This document shows, piece after piece, positions 1 to 13,200 of a stretch of 64,000 bases of DNA. The stretch is from NCBI GenBank assembly GCA_030144725.1, contig JASKMD010000018.1:1394099-1458098 (forward strand), written 5' to 3'. The notes beneath the pieces are model-generated. The model saw nothing but the letters and a program-made list of their open reading frames with translations, was not told where the DNA came from and ran no database searches. Both the position numbers and the translations under genes were made by a program. Positions within the stretch are counted from its first letter, which is position 1; every line of letters begins with the position of its first letter. This DNA comes from Haematococcus lacustris. Its lineage: Eukaryota; Chlorophyta; Chlorophyceae; Chlamydomonadales; Haematococcaceae.

Positions 1-448
1 GGCGGCCGTTCTTGGCTCCATGTGTGGAGAGGTGGAAAGTGTTAGAAAGCTTACATAGGGAGCTAGAGGCGGCTAGGGTGCCATCCATCCCTGTCATTAC
101 ATTGTACCCAATGGTTCGTACCGTGGATCTATATGAACTTAAGCGTTTCTTGTGCCGCCTTAGGCACTGTTTCGATTCTTTAGCTGTGGGTTTGTTGCCA
201 TGTTGGGGGGCTGTGGTAATGATGTAAATACCCATCCCAAAGAGTAGGAGTTGGGTCTCCAAGTTCCTTTGTTGTGTGATGACTCTGCCAATGTGGGTGG
301 AGGTACGTTGGGGAGCGGAGCAGGCCGTCGCTACTCGGTAATGTTGTGGAATGCACCCACTTGATCTGGTTACATGGGCGGCAGTGCAAGTTACATGTGA
401 CATAGTGCTGGACCGGGGTAAAGGGATGATAAGTAATGCAAAAGTGGT
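1..448. other. Unassigned left flank
   Basis: No recognisable gene. Only short open frames with no familiar motif are present. It leads directly into the 114-bp minisatellite. Confidence 0.4.
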
Positions 449-3400
449 TTGCATCTCTGTAGTGGCTGGCTGGTCATGCATGGCTGTAGCAAGCAGGTCT
501 GGCAGGTGGTGGTAAGGCTGAGCGCCATGTCTCATGCCGGCCTGCATGTCAACATGGGTAGTCGGCATCTCTGTAGCGGCTGGCTGGTCATGCATGGCTG
601 TAGCAAGCAGGTCTGGCAGGTGGTGGTAAGGCTGAGCGCCATGTCTTATGCCGGCCTGCATGTCAACATGAGTAGTTGGCATCTCTATTGTGGCTGCCTG
701 GTCATGCATGGCTGTAGCAAGCAGGTCTGGCAGGTGGTGGTAAGGCTGAGCGCCATGTCTCATGCCGGCCTGCATGTCAACATGGGTAGTTGGCATCTCT
801 GTTGTGGCTGCCTGGTCATGCATGGCTGTAGCAAGCAGGTCTGGCAGGTGGTGGTAAGGCTGAGCGCCATGTCTCATGCCGGCCTGCATGTCAACATGGG
901 TGGTCGGCATCTCTGTAGCGGCTGGCTGGACATGCATAGCTGTAGCAAGCAGGTCTGGCAGGTGGTGGTAAGGCTGAGCGCCATGTCTTATGCCGGCCTG
1001 CATGTCAACATGGGTAGTTGGCATCTCTATTGTGGCTGCCTGGTCATGCATGGCTGTAGCAAGCAGGTCTGGCAGGTGGTGGTAAGGCTGAGCGCCATGT
1101 CTCATGCCGGCCTGCATGTCAACATGGGTAGTTGGCATCTCTGTTGTGGCTGCCTGGTCATGCATGGCTGTAGCAAGCAGGTCTGGCAGGTGGTGGTAAG
1201 GCTGAGCGCCATGTCTCATGCCGGCCTGCATGTCAACATGGGTAGTTGGCATCTCTGTTGTGGCTGCCTGGTCATGCATGGCTGTAGCAAGCAGGTCTGG
1301 CAGGTGGTGGTAAGGCTGAGCGCCATGTCTCATGCCGGCCTGCATGTCAACATGGGTGGTCGGCATCTCTGTAGCGGCTGGCTGGACATGCATAGCTGTA
1401 GCAAGCAGGTCTGGCAGGTGGTGGTAAGGCTGAGCGCCATGTCTTATGCCGGCCTGCATGTCAACATGAGTAGTTGGCATCACTGTAGCGCCTGGCTGGT
1501 CATGCAAGGCTGTATCAGTTAGGGCTGGCGGGTGGTAGTAAGGCTGAGCGCTATGTCTTATACATGCCTGCATGTCAACATGAGTAGTCGGCATCACTGT
1601 AGTGGCTGGCTGGTCATGCAAGGCTGTGGCAAGCAGGTCTGGCAGGTGGTGGTAAGGCTGAGCGCCATGTCTTATGCCGGCCTGCATGTCAACATGGGTA
1701 GTTGGCATCTCTGTTGTGGCTGCCTGGTCATGCATGGCTGTAGCAAGCAGGTCTGGCAGGTGGTGGTAAGGCTGAGCGCCATGTCTCATGCCGGCCTGCA
1801 TGTCAACATGGGTAGTCGGCATCTCTGTAGCGGCTGGCTGGTCATGCATGGCTGTAGCAAGCAGGTCTGGCAGGTGGTGGTAAGGCTGAGCGCCATGTCT
1901 CATGCCGGCCTGCATGTCAACATGGGTGGTCGGCATCTCTGTAGCGGCTGGCTGGTCATGCATAGCTGTAGCAAGCAGGTCTGGCAGGTGGTGGTAAGGC
2001 TGAGCGCCATGTCTTATGCCGGCCTGCATGTCAACATGAGTAGTTGGCATCACTGTAGCGCCTGGCTGGTCATGCAAGGCTGTATCAGTTAGGGCTGGCG
2101 GGTGGTAGTAAGGCTGAGCGCTATGTCTTATACATGCCTGCATGTCAACATGAGTAGTCGGCATCACTGTAGTGGTTGGCTGGTCATGCAAGGCTGTGGC
2201 AAGCAGGTCTGGCAGGTGGTGGTAAGGCTGAGCGCCATGTCTCATGCCGGCCTGCATGTCAACATGGGTAGTCGGCATCTCTGTAGCGGCTGGCTGGTCA
2301 TGCATGGCTGTAGCAAGCAGGTCTGGCAGGTGGTGGTAAGGCTGAGCGCCATGTCTTATGCCGGCCTGCATGTCAACATGGGTAGTTGGCATCTCTATTG
2401 TGGCTGCCTGGTCATGCATGGCTGTAGCAAGCAGGTCTGGCAGGTGGTGGTAAGGCTGAGCGCCATGTCTCATGCCGGCCTGCATGTCAACATGGGTAGT
2501 TGGCATCTCTGTTGTGGCTGCCTGGTCATGCATGGCTGTAGCAAGCAGGTCTGGCAGGTGGTGGTAAGGCTGAGCGCCATGTCTTATGCCGGCCTGCATG
2601 TCAACATGGGTAGTTGGCATCTCTATTGTGGCTGCCTGGTCATGCATGGCTGTAGCAAGCAGGTCTGGCAGGTGGTGGTAAGGCTGAGCGCCATGTCTCA
2701 TGCCGGCCTGCATGTCAACATGGGTAGTTGGCATCTCTGTTGTGGCTGGCTGGTCATGCATGGCTGTAGCAAGCAGGTCTGGCAGGTGGTGGTAAGGCTG
2801 AGCGCCATGTCTTATGCCGGCCTGCATGTCAACATGGGTAGTTGGCATCTCTATTGTGGCTGCCTGGTCATGCATGGCTGTAGCAAGCAGGTCTGGCAGG
2901 TGGTGGTAAGGCTGAGCGCCATGTCTCATGCCGGCCTGCATGTCAACATGGGTAGTTGGCATCTCTGTTGTGGCTGCCTGGTCATGCATGGCTGTAGCAA
3001 GCAGGTCTGGCAGGTGGTGGTAAGGCTGAGCGCCATGTCTTATGCCGGCCTGCATGTCAACATGGGTAGTTGGCATCTCTATTGTGGCTGCCTGGTCATG
3101 CATGGCTGTAGCAAGCAGGTCTGGCAGGTGGTGGTAAGGCTGAGCGCCATGTCTCATGCCGGCCTGCATGTCAACATGGGTAGTTGGCATCTCTGTTGTG
3201 GCTGGCTGGTCATGCATGGCTGTAGCAAGCAGGTCTGGCAGGTGGTGGTAAGGCTGAGCGCCATGTCTTATGCCGGCCTGCATGTCAACATGGGTAGTTG
3301 GCATCTCTATTGTGGCTGCCTGGTCATGCATGGCTGTAGCAAGCAGGTCTGGCAGGTGGTGGTAAGGCTGAGCGCCATGTCTCATGCCGGCCTGCATGTC

Positions 3401-5560
3401 AACATGGGTAGTTGGCATCTCTGTTGTGGCTGCCTGGTCATGCATGGCTGTAGCAAGCAGGTCTGGCAGGTGGTGGTAAGGCTGAGCGCCATGTCTCATG
3501 CCGGCCTGCATGTCAACATGGGTGGTCGGCATCTCTGTAGCGGCTGGCTGGACATGCATAGCTGTAGCAAGCAGGTCTGGCAGGTGGTGGTAAGGCTGAG
3601 CGCCATGTCTTATGCCGGCCTGCATGTCAACATGGGTAGTTGGCATCTCTATTGTGGCTGCCTGGTCATGCATGGCTGTAGCAAGCAGGTCTGGCAGGTG
3701 GTGGTAAGGCTGAGCGCCATGTCTCATGCCGGCCTGCATGTCAACATGGGTAGTTGGCATCTCTGTTGTGGCTGCCTGGTCATGCATGGCTGTAGCAAGC
3801 AGGTCTGGCAGGTGGTGGTAAGGCTGAGCGCCATGTCTCATGCCGGCCTGCATGTCAACATGGGTGGTCGGCATCTCTGTAGCGGCTGGCTGGACATGCA
3901 TAGCTGTAGCAAGCAGGTCTGGCAGGTGGTGGTAAGGCTGAGCGCCATGTCTTATGCCGGCCTGCATGTCAACATGAGTAGTTGGCATCACTGTAGCGCC
4001 TGGCTGGTCATGCAAGGCTGTATCAGTTAGGGCTGGCGGGTGGTAGTAAGGCTGAGCGCTATGTCTTATACATGCCTGCATGTCAACATGAGTAGTCGGC
4101 ATCACTGTAGTGGCTGGCTGGTCATGCAAGGCTGTGGCAAGCAGGTCTGGCAGGTGGTGGTAAGGCTGAGCGCCATGTCTTATGCCGGCCTGCATGTCAA
4201 CATGGGTAGTTGGCATCTCTGTTGTGGCTGCCTGGTCATGCATGGCTGTAGCAAGCAGGTCTGGCAGGTGGTGGTAAGGCTGAGCGCCATGTCTCATGCC
4301 GGCCTGCATGTCAACATGGGTAGTCGGCATCTCTGTAGCGGCTGGCTGGTCATGCATGGCTGTAGCAAGCAGGTCTGGCAGGTGGTGGTAAGGCTGAGCG
4401 CCATGTCTCATGCCGGCCTGCATGTCAACATGGGTGGTCGGCATCTCTGTAGCGGCTGGCTGGACATGCATAGCTGTAGCAAGCAGGTCTGGCAGGTGGT
4501 GGTAAGGCTGAGCGCCATGTCTTATGCCGGCCTGCATGTCAACATGAGTAGTTGGCATCACTGTAGCGCCTGGCTGGTCATGCAAGGCTGTATCAGTTAG
4601 GGCTGGCGGGTGGTAGTAAGGCTGAGCGCTATGTCTTATACATGCCTGCATGTCAACATGAGTAGTCGGCATCACTGTAGTGGTTGGCTGGTCATGCAAG
4701 GCTGTGGCAAGCAGGGCTGGCAGGTGGTGGTAAGGCTGAGCGCCATGTCTTATGCCGGCCTGCATGTCAACATGGGTAGTTGGCATCTCTGTTGTGGCTG
4801 CCTGGTCATGCATGGCTGTAGCAAGCAGGTCTGGCAGGTGGTGGTAAGGCTGAGCGCCATGTCTCATGCCGGCCTGCATGTCAACATGGGTAGTCGGCAT
4901 CTCTGTAGCGGCTGGCTGGTCATGCATGGCTGTAGCAAGCAGGTCTGGCAGGTGGTGGTAAGGCTGAGCGCCATGTCTCATGCCGGCCTGCATGTCAACA
5001 TGGGTAGTCGGCATCTCTGTAGCGGCTGGCTGGTCATGCATGGCTGTAGCAAGCAGGTCTGGCAGGTGGTGGTAAGGCTGAGCGCCATGTCTCATGCCGG
5101 CCTGCATGTCAACATGGGTGGTCGGCATCTCTGTAGCGGCTGGCTGGTCATGCATAGCTGTAGCAAGCAGGTCTGGCAGGTGGTGGTAAGGCTGAGCGCC
5201 ATGTCTCATGCCGGCCTGCATGTCAACATGGGTGGTCGGCATCTCTGTAGCGGCTGGCTGGACATGCATAGCTGTAGCAAGCAGGTCTGGCAGGTGGTGG
5301 TAAGGCTGAGCGCCATGTCTTATGCCGGCCTGCATGTCAACATGAGTAGTTGGCATCACTGTAGCGCCTGGCTGGTCATGCAAGGCTGTATCAGTTAGGG
5401 CTGGCGGGTGGTAGTAAGGCTGAGCGCTATGTCTTATACATGCCTGCATGTCAACATGAGTAGTCGGCATCACTGTAGTGGCTGGCTGGTCATGCAAGGC
5501 TGTGGCAAGCAGGGCTGGCAGATGGTGGTAAGGCTGAGCGCCATGTCTTATACAGGCCTG
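449..5560. repeat. 114-bp minisatellite with higher-order structure, about 45 units
   Basis: Successive units recur every 114 bp (for example the word AAGCAGGTCTGG at 491 and 605). Because 114 is divisible by 3, a 38-codon frame stays open through many units, giving long Cys/Trp/His-rich frames that look coding but are a by-product of the repeat. A variant unit containing CAGTTAGGGC closes the frame near 1520, 2090, 4028, 4598 and 5396. The spacings of 5, 17, 5 and 7 units show a higher-order pattern made by block duplication. No protein family is recognised. Confidence 0.9.
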
Positions 5561-6107
5561 CAGACAAGGGTGTGTGTTCATTTGCCCTGGTTGTGTGTCC
5601 GTCAAATAGATGATGTTGAAAATAGCATCTGGGAAGGGGTTGCATGTTGGCAGCAAAAGATTAGTGGTTGCATTCTGACGATGGAGGGCATAGCACTGCT
5701 TGTCCAAGAAGTTGTTGGTATCCGTGGAGTTGAGAGTCTGGGAGATATAGTTGGTGAACGCTGGCCATGGGCCAGAACTGCTTGCGTAGCTACCGTGGGG
5801 CGAACCCTCAACGGCGCCGTGTTGGTCTGACAAGTGCGGGGCTAGGTGGCCACTTGCCGCACCCCATCCCCAACACGCGCACAGCAGCAAAACACAGGTT
5901 AGGATAGCGGCAAGCCCTCTCTTTGGCTTACCGTCTACCTCCATAGCCTGCGTTGAGCGCTCCTCACAAGTCGGTTTTTGCGTTTCAAGGCTCATTCGGC
6001 TGCTCCGGGCGTGCTCTTTAACGTCCTGCTATCAGGGAGCGTAGAGCGCGACGCGGCGATGCAGAATTTCGTCTTGTTTTTTCAAACCAGAATTGTCCCT
6101 GGGCACC
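5561..6107. other. Unassigned spacer between minisatellite and gypsy fragment
   Basis: Unique sequence with no recognisable gene. The gypsy reverse transcriptase similarity stops near 6108, so the truncation point of that element lies at the right edge of this spacer. Confidence 0.35.
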
Positions 6108-6709
6108 TGATAGCTGGTCCAGCAGATCATCGATGCGGGGGAGGGGGTAACGGTTCTTGAGGGTCTGCTGGTTGAGGGCACGGAAGTCCACACAGAGGCG
6201 CAGGCTGCCGTCCTTCTTGCGCACAAACAACACAGGGGCAGCAAAGGGGGAGGTGGATGGCCGGATGAAACCCTTGGCCTGGAGGTCGTCCAACTGCTTC
6301 TTCAGCTGGTCCAGCTCTGGCTGCGACATGCGGTAGATGGGCCGGGGGGAGGGGGCAGGGCCGGTGAGATGGATGGTGTGGTCCACGGAGCGGCGGGGCA
6401 TGTCCTGGACTGCAGGCAGCTCCTTGGGAAAGACAGAGGGTACTGCTGCACCAGTGCTGCCGCCTTGGGGTGGAGAGGGGGTGGATCAGGGGCAGGGGTG
6501 GAGGAAGAGGGTGAGGAAGAGGGGTTGGGGATGTTTGCCATGGAGAGCTGTAAGCGATCGCGGTAGGTACCCATGCGGATGGAGCACGGTGGGAGGGTGT
6601 AGGTGGGTAGGGTAGTGTGTTTGGGGCCTGGGAGGAGGAGGCGACGGGGGGAGAGGGTGGTAGCCAAGTGCAGCCCATTGCGCATGAGGTACTGCTGGCT
6701 GACGATGTT
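6108..6709 (-). pseudogene. Ty3/gypsy pol fragment (end of protease to start of reverse transcriptase), element 1
   Basis: Read on the minus strand, the fragment begins with residues NIVSQQYLMRNGL, a typical continuation of a retropepsin after DSGATG. It then runs into the reverse transcriptase entry region, with [42 protein letters not shown] and [14 protein letters not shown] single missing base near 6440 shifts the frame between the protease-side and RT-side parts. The similarity stops after the LSGAQ position, before the catalytic YxDD box, so no RT activity is possible. The upstream half of the same element lies at 42222-44113 and the two halves are separated by the 35.5-kb insertion. 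Seen: motifs and frame break. Inferred: one original element. Confidence 0.85.
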
Positions 6710-6725
6710 CACACAGGCAAATTAG
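6710..6725 (+). repeat. Left terminal inverted repeat of the giant transposon
   Basis: CACACAGGCAAATTAG, preceded by GTT (6707-6709). It pairs with the right end at 42206-42221 with one mismatch. Likely transposase recognition site. Confidence 0.85.
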
Positions 6726-6857
6726 CGCGAATATTCGACATCCTAGGGGGGTAGTTTTATGATGCGGTTCGCCTCGGATTGTCCTTGCGACTCCAACGCC
6801 ACTTGGCGCGTGTTGAAATTCTGAGTGTGTGAGCAGTTGGAGTGTAGGGACCGACAG

Positions 6858-6979
6858 TACTGTAGACGTCTACAGTACTGTAGGCATCTACAGTACTGTA
6901 GATATCTACAGTACTGTCGACATCTACAGTACTGTAGATGTCTACAGTACTGTAGATGTCTACAGTACTGTAGACAATT
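6858..6979. repeat. Left subterminal palindrome array
   Basis: About seven spaced copies of the CTACAGTACTGTAG palindrome begin roughly 150 bp inside the left TIR. The same motif fills the right subterminal region, so the arrays probably bind transposase or a regulator, as subterminal repeats do in EnSpm. The binding role is inference. Confidence 0.75.
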
Positions 6980-7187
6980 CTTAACTATTTACAGAGCTCA
7001 TATGTTTTAAATCGTTCCTGTGATTTTCATGGTGACTTTGCTTGTCTTCGCGACTAGTACAAGCACATCGGATTCGGCGGCTGATAGTTGTGGTTATGAG
7101 ATGTGGTCATGAGATGTTTGAATGAATCATGTTGTGTGCTGGGGCGCAAAGTAATAGACAAAGGAGCTTGTAAGAGCCTATTCATAA

Positions 7188-7192
7188 TTACA
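7188..7192 (-). promoter_or_regulatory. Candidate polyadenylation signal TGTAA of the transposase gene
   Basis: TGTAA on the minus strand, 62 bases after the transposase stop codon. TGTAA is the usual signal in volvocine algae, and the spacing is plausible. Confidence 0.5.
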
Positions 7193-7253
7193 CCATGGTT
7201 GACAGTCATACAAGGTCATTTAACATCTCTGTCACTCATGTAGCCCCTGTTGC

Positions 7254-10200
7254 CTACTTGTCCATGGATTTGTTGCTGAATGGTACAAAGTACATGTCCC
7301 CCCCACCCTCCTTGTGCGGGAAGAAGGGCACCAGCAGGTGTGTGAGCTTAGCCCCATCTACCGCAAACCAGTCGTGAGGGCCAGCTGCTGAGTAAAGAGT
7401 GGTTGGCTGCCGGCCAACAAGTGAGCGCTGCTGGCGCACCGGTGTGGGAAGGGGAGCCTGGTAAAGCTGCCTCTGGCTTGGCTTGCGCCCTGAACGTCTG
7501 ACCTGCGTTGGGGCCTCGTCCTCCTGGCTGTCTGACCCATGGCCATCACCTTGTGTGCCTGGGGGTGCAGCTGCAGGGACTGTAGCCGGCTGCTGATCTG
7601 CTTTCTGCTTCTTGCTGCGCTGTGTAGGTCGTGAAGGCTGCTTCCTTTTTGCTGGCTCTCGCTTCTTTGCTGTTGCTGAGTCGTCCTCAGCAAGGGGTGT
7701 GCCTCGTGCTACCGCTAATGTGTCTAGCTGTGGAACAGGGGTGGTGCGGTACAGGCGTGCAATGGCCAGGCGCAGGAAAACACCCTGCTTGTGTGGGTGC
7801 TCCACCCGCACCCAGAACTGGATATGTGATGCATATGGTACCTCACCCCACACAGCAACCAACTCATGCTCCCCTGTGTATTGTCCAGGTATGATCTGAT
7901 GGTACTGGTTCATTACCCAGTTGCTGTTACGCACATGGACCTTGGTGTAGTCCACACTGTGCATGACCTGCCCGTTGCAGTCTGCACGCTTGAAGTACTT
8001 GACACGCTGGGGCACAGCTGGGCTGACACCACTGACAGGATCTGCAAACACTGCATTGAAGTCTGCATCGCTCCACACTGTGCTCTCGGACAAGAACTCC
8101 TCCCTGAACTTGATGCATGCCTGGCGCACCCACTCCTCCCCACCATTCGGGCACTCATTGTAACCACACCCCAAGAGCTGGCACATCTCCTCCGCAGGCA
8201 TAGGCTTCGCATCCCTGACACCCTTGCTGCTCTTCCGCCTTTGCTGGCCAGCTGCCTTGCTGTCCTCCTTATCCTCCTCACCCTCCTCATCCACTCCCTC
8301 ACCCTCCTGGTCTTCAGCCCATGCATCCTTCCCATGCTTATGCCTGTGTTTGTTGAACCACTGCTGCATCTGACGGCTCAACCGCTCCCGCAAACACATG
8401 GCCAAGGTCACCTGCAGCCCGGCAGCATGGGAGCCACTGAAGTGCTTGGCACGCTGCATAGCGCGCTCCACGAAGAACTCAGTCACCCAGCAAGCTCGAC
8501 CCCGCTCACGCTCTTGATCAGGCAACCTGCATGAGCAGCACATGCACACCATATCGAATGCATCAGTGTATTTGTGACCTGTTATAAGCAATGGCAAATG
8601 GTTGGTGGAGCATGGTGGCACGCACCGGCAGCACAACATATGGAGGTTGCTGGAGAACAAGGAGGTCGGCACGCCCTCTCCCAGCCAGTCCTTCTCAGCC
8701 AGTAGGTAGGCATAGGTGTGAATGGCGTCAGCGCCCTCGTCCATACCCGCCTTCAGCCGGGCCTCATACAGTGCCTCAGCCTCAGGTGTCATGTCCGGGC
8801 TCCGCTGCGGATCTCCCTCTGTAGGGCATGCAACACAGGACCATGTAATACATCATGTTGTACACCCATGGTGCAGCTGTCGCGGCAACCTTGCTTACCT
8901 GATGTCAAGTAGTGCAGCACAGCCTTCACCAACGCCTTCCAAATGGGCAGGTGCCCGTTCTCCACTGTCACGATGTCACGAAACACGTACTGCCAGCCAT
9001 AACGGACGAAGTGCATGAAGTCATCCATGATCCACCCCCTGCAGCAAGATGACTCCATCAGTGTTGTGAAGGGGGAGTTGTATACATGTGTCATTTGACC
9101 CTGACAGTACTGTAGAACCCTACAGTACTGTAGAACCCTACAGTACTGTAGACCCCTACAGTACTGTAGACCCCTACAGTACTGTAGAACCCTACAGTAC
9201 TGTAGACCCCTACAGTACTGTAGACCCCTACAGTACTGTAGACCCCAATGAGTACTGTAGACCCCTACAGTACTGTAGACCCCTACAGTACTGTAGACCC
9301 CTACAGTACTGTAGACCCCTACAGTACTGTAGACATCTACAGTACTGTAGGGGTCTACAGTACTGTAGACCTCTACAGTACTGTAGACCCCTACAGTACT
9401 GTCGACCCCTACAGTACTGTAGACCCCTACAGTACTGTAGACCCCTACAGTACTGTAGACCCCTACAGTACTGTAGACCCCTACAGTACTGTAGACCCCT
9501 ACAGTACTGTAGAATCTATGAGTACTGTAGACCCCTACAGTACTGTAGACCCCTACAGTACTGTAGACCCCTACAGTACTGTAGACCCCTACAGTACTGT
9601 AGACCCCTACAGTACTGTAGACCCCTACAGTACTGTAGACCCCTACAGTACTGTAGACCCCTACAGTACTGTAGACCCCTACAGTACTGTAGACCCCTAC
9701 GGTACTGTAGACCCCTACAGTACTGTAGACCCCTACAGTACTGTAGACCCCTACAGTACTGTAGACCCCTACAGTACTGTAGACCCCTACAGTACTGTAG
9801 AATCTATGAGTACTGTAGACCCCTACAGTACTGTAGACCCCTACAGTACTGTAGAATCTATGAGTACTGTAGACCCCTACAGTACTGTAGACCCCTACAG
9901 TACTGTAGACCCCTACAGTACTGTAGACCCCTACAGTACTGTAGACCCCTACAGTACTGTAGACCCCTACAGTACTGTAGACCCCTACAGTACTGTAGAC
10001 CCCTACAGTACTGTAGACCCCTACAGTACTGTAGACCCCTACAGTACTGTAGACCCCTACAGTACTGTAGACCCCTACAGTACTGTAGACCCCTACAGTA
10101 CTGTAGACCCCTACAGTACTGTAGACCCCTACAGTACTGTAGACCCCTACAGTACTGTAGACCCCTACAGTACTGTAGACCCCTACAGTACTGTAGACCC

Positions 10201-13200
10201 CTACAGTACTGTAGAATCTATGAGTACTGTAGACCCCTACAGTACTGTAGACCCCTACAGTACTGTAGACCCCTACAGTACTGTAGACCCCTACAGTACT
10301 GTAGACCCCTACAGTACTGTAGACCCCTACAGTACTGTAGACCCCTACGGTACTGTAGAATCTATGAGTACTGTAGACCCCTACAGTACTGTAGACCCCT
10401 ACAGTACTGTAGACCCCTACAGTACTGTAGACCCCTACAGTACTGTAGACCCCTACAGTACTGTAGACCCCTACAGTACTGTAGACCCCTACAGTACTGT
10501 AGACCCCTACGGTACTGTAGACCCCTACAGTACTGTAGACCCCTACGGTACTGTAGACCCCTACAGTACTGTAGACCCCTACGGTACTGTAGACCCCTAC
10601 AGTACTGTAGACCCCTACGGTACTGTAGACCCCTACAGTACTGTAGACCCCTACAGTACTGTAGACCCCTACAGTACTGTAGACCCCTACAGTACTGTAG
10701 ACCCCTACAGTACTGTAGACCCCTACAGTACTGTAGACCCCTACAGTACTGTAGACCCCTACAGTACTGTAGACCCCTACAGTACTGTAGACCCCTACAG
10801 TACTGTAGACCCCTACAGTACTGTAGACCCCTACAGTACTGTAGAATCTATGAGTACTGTAGACCCCTACAGTACTGTAGACCCCTACAGTACTGTAGAC
10901 CCCTACAGTACTGTAGACCCCTACAGTACTGTAGACCCCTACAGTACTGTAGACCCCTACAGTACTGTAGACCCTAATGAGTACCTCGAAGACCCCTACA
11001 GTACTGTAGACCCCTACAGTACTGTAGACACCTAATGTACAACCCATGCCCTACTCAGATCAGCTCACTCACGTGAAATCCTCTGTGTGCTTCAGCTGTC
11101 GTCCAAATGTCACAGGGAAGTGCATGTCCTTGAAGCGCGTGATCATTGTCTCACGTGGACTCTCCTTGTCGTTGCCTTGGCGCTTGCTGAAAGGCCCGCT
11201 CTTGGAGAACAGCCACTGCATATGGTGCTTCACAACACCAAACAGAAAGGCGTGCGCGATGGGCACCACGTGCAACCACTTGGCCTGCACGTACTTGAGG
11301 TACTTGGTCACTATAGGCCGGCCCCAACACCCGATGTCGGTGCCCTTCACCCAGCCACCCTCTACGGCTGCGCCACGAGTCTGCATGTCCTCCTCAGACA
11401 AACGATTCCGACGTTCCCACATCCAAGCCTCAAACCACTCGCCCACCACACCCCTGCCCACCACGGGTTCACCTTCTTGCCCCTGGCCACCAGCAGCTCC
11501 TCCACCAACCTCGCCACCATCACCCTCTGCCTCTCCATCTTGCCCTCCAACCCGATCAGCATGCCCACCCTGATCACGTTGTTGGCCTACCGGTGCAGCA
11601 CCCTGGCCTGCACCCTGGCCAGCGCCCTGACCTCCACCCTGGCCTGCACCCTGGCTTCTCAATCCTGCTCGCCCAGAGCCACCAACCACACTAGCCGCCC
11701 TGACCGTATAGCGACCACCTCTCCCCACCCCAGCGCCTACACCAGCATCTTCTTCAGGAGGGGGCGGAGGGTAGCGGCTCAGGTCTGGTACCAACACCTC
11801 CACCGGCAGCCAGTAACCCTTGGGGTGCACACCACCGTCACCAGGGGTCCGCAGCCAGCACCAGGCACAGTTCATGCAAGCACCATGGCCAAGACTCTTC
11901 ATCAAACACATCCTGCAAAGCACCGTGCATCATTGGCCTTACATCCAAGTTGTTGGTGGTGTATATGGTCCCCCTACTCACCGAGCCGGAGTGTCCGCCA
12001 CCACGCTGGCCAGCATGGGGTACAGCCGGATCTCGTGGGCCACATTGGCACCACGGTAGCCTTTGGGGGCGTGCAGATAGACCCAGCTGTCTCGCATGCT
12101 CTCATCCAGGGAGTCACGCAGGTCCACCAGCAACTGCCAAACACATAAGCAGCCTGTTAGTCAGGTATCATGCTGACGTGGTTTTGGAACATGTGCCCCT
12201 GCTGGTTCACCTGGTTCACGTAGCCCTCCACAAACTTGGACTTGTCAGCACCCAAGATCACACCCACAATAGCCCAGGTCTCGTCCTTGCTCATGTACTT
12301 GGTGGGCACATCCATGACCTGGGGTGGACACGCTTCATATGTATGGGCTAGAGCTAGGGCTAGGGATAGGGATAGGGATAGGGATAGGGATAGGGCTAGG
12401 GCTAGGGCTAGGGCTAGGGCTAGGGCTAGGGCTAGGGATAGGGATAGGGATAGGGATAGGGATAGGGATAGGGCTAGGGATAGGGATAGGGATAGGGGTA
12501 TGGATAGGGATATGGCTAGGGCTAGGGCTAGGGCTAGGGCTAGGGCTAGGGATAGGGACAGGGCTAGGGATAGGGATATGGATAGGGACAGGGATAGGGA
12601 TAGGGATAGGGATAGGGCTAGGGGTAGGGCTAGGGGTAGGGATAGGGCTAGGGATAGGGATAGGGATAGGGATAGGGCTAGGGCTAGGGCTAGGGCTAGG
12701 GCTAGGGATAGGGCTAGGGACAGGGATAGGGATAGGGATAGGGATAGGGATAGGGATAGGGATAGGGCTAGGGATAGGGATAGGGCTATCTGTGTCTGGC
12801 GTGTTTGCTCCTTATGCAAATACCTGCAGAACAATAATCCCGACGGACTGTGTCTCAGTGATCTTTACCCAATCGATGCCCAGGCTCAGGCGCACTGCGT
12901 ACGGGTTGTCGAACTGGTCAGCTCCCACGCTGTCTCTCATGAACTTGCCAGCCTCACCTGTGCCCATCCAGCAATACGTTCAGTGTGTTCTATTCAACCA
13001 CGTTGCATCTGATCAACGTTCACTCACTGGCATAGAAAGATCCTGGGCCCTTGTCCACGTCCCTGTTGAACCACATTTGCATCCCGGGGCTGAGGAGGAT
13101 GGTATTCAAGGTCTCCTCCAGTTCCAGGTAGAAAAATTCTGCTCGGGGCTGCAGGTTATCGCGGTCACCTATAACATCATGCATGTGCACCGCTTGTCAC

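Noticed and set aside
449..5398. Long Cys/Trp-rich open frames as a repetitive protein gene
   Set aside because: They follow purely from a 114-bp period; there is no start context, no flanking unique exon and no known domain.
9102..11034. CRISPR-like regular repeat array
   Set aside because: The units are contiguous 18-bp palindromic satellites without unique spacers, in a eukaryotic intron.
12347..12787. Internal telomere
   Set aside because: The hexamers are GGGATA/GGGCTA mixtures lying within an intron, not the algal telomere repeat, and no chromosome end is implied.
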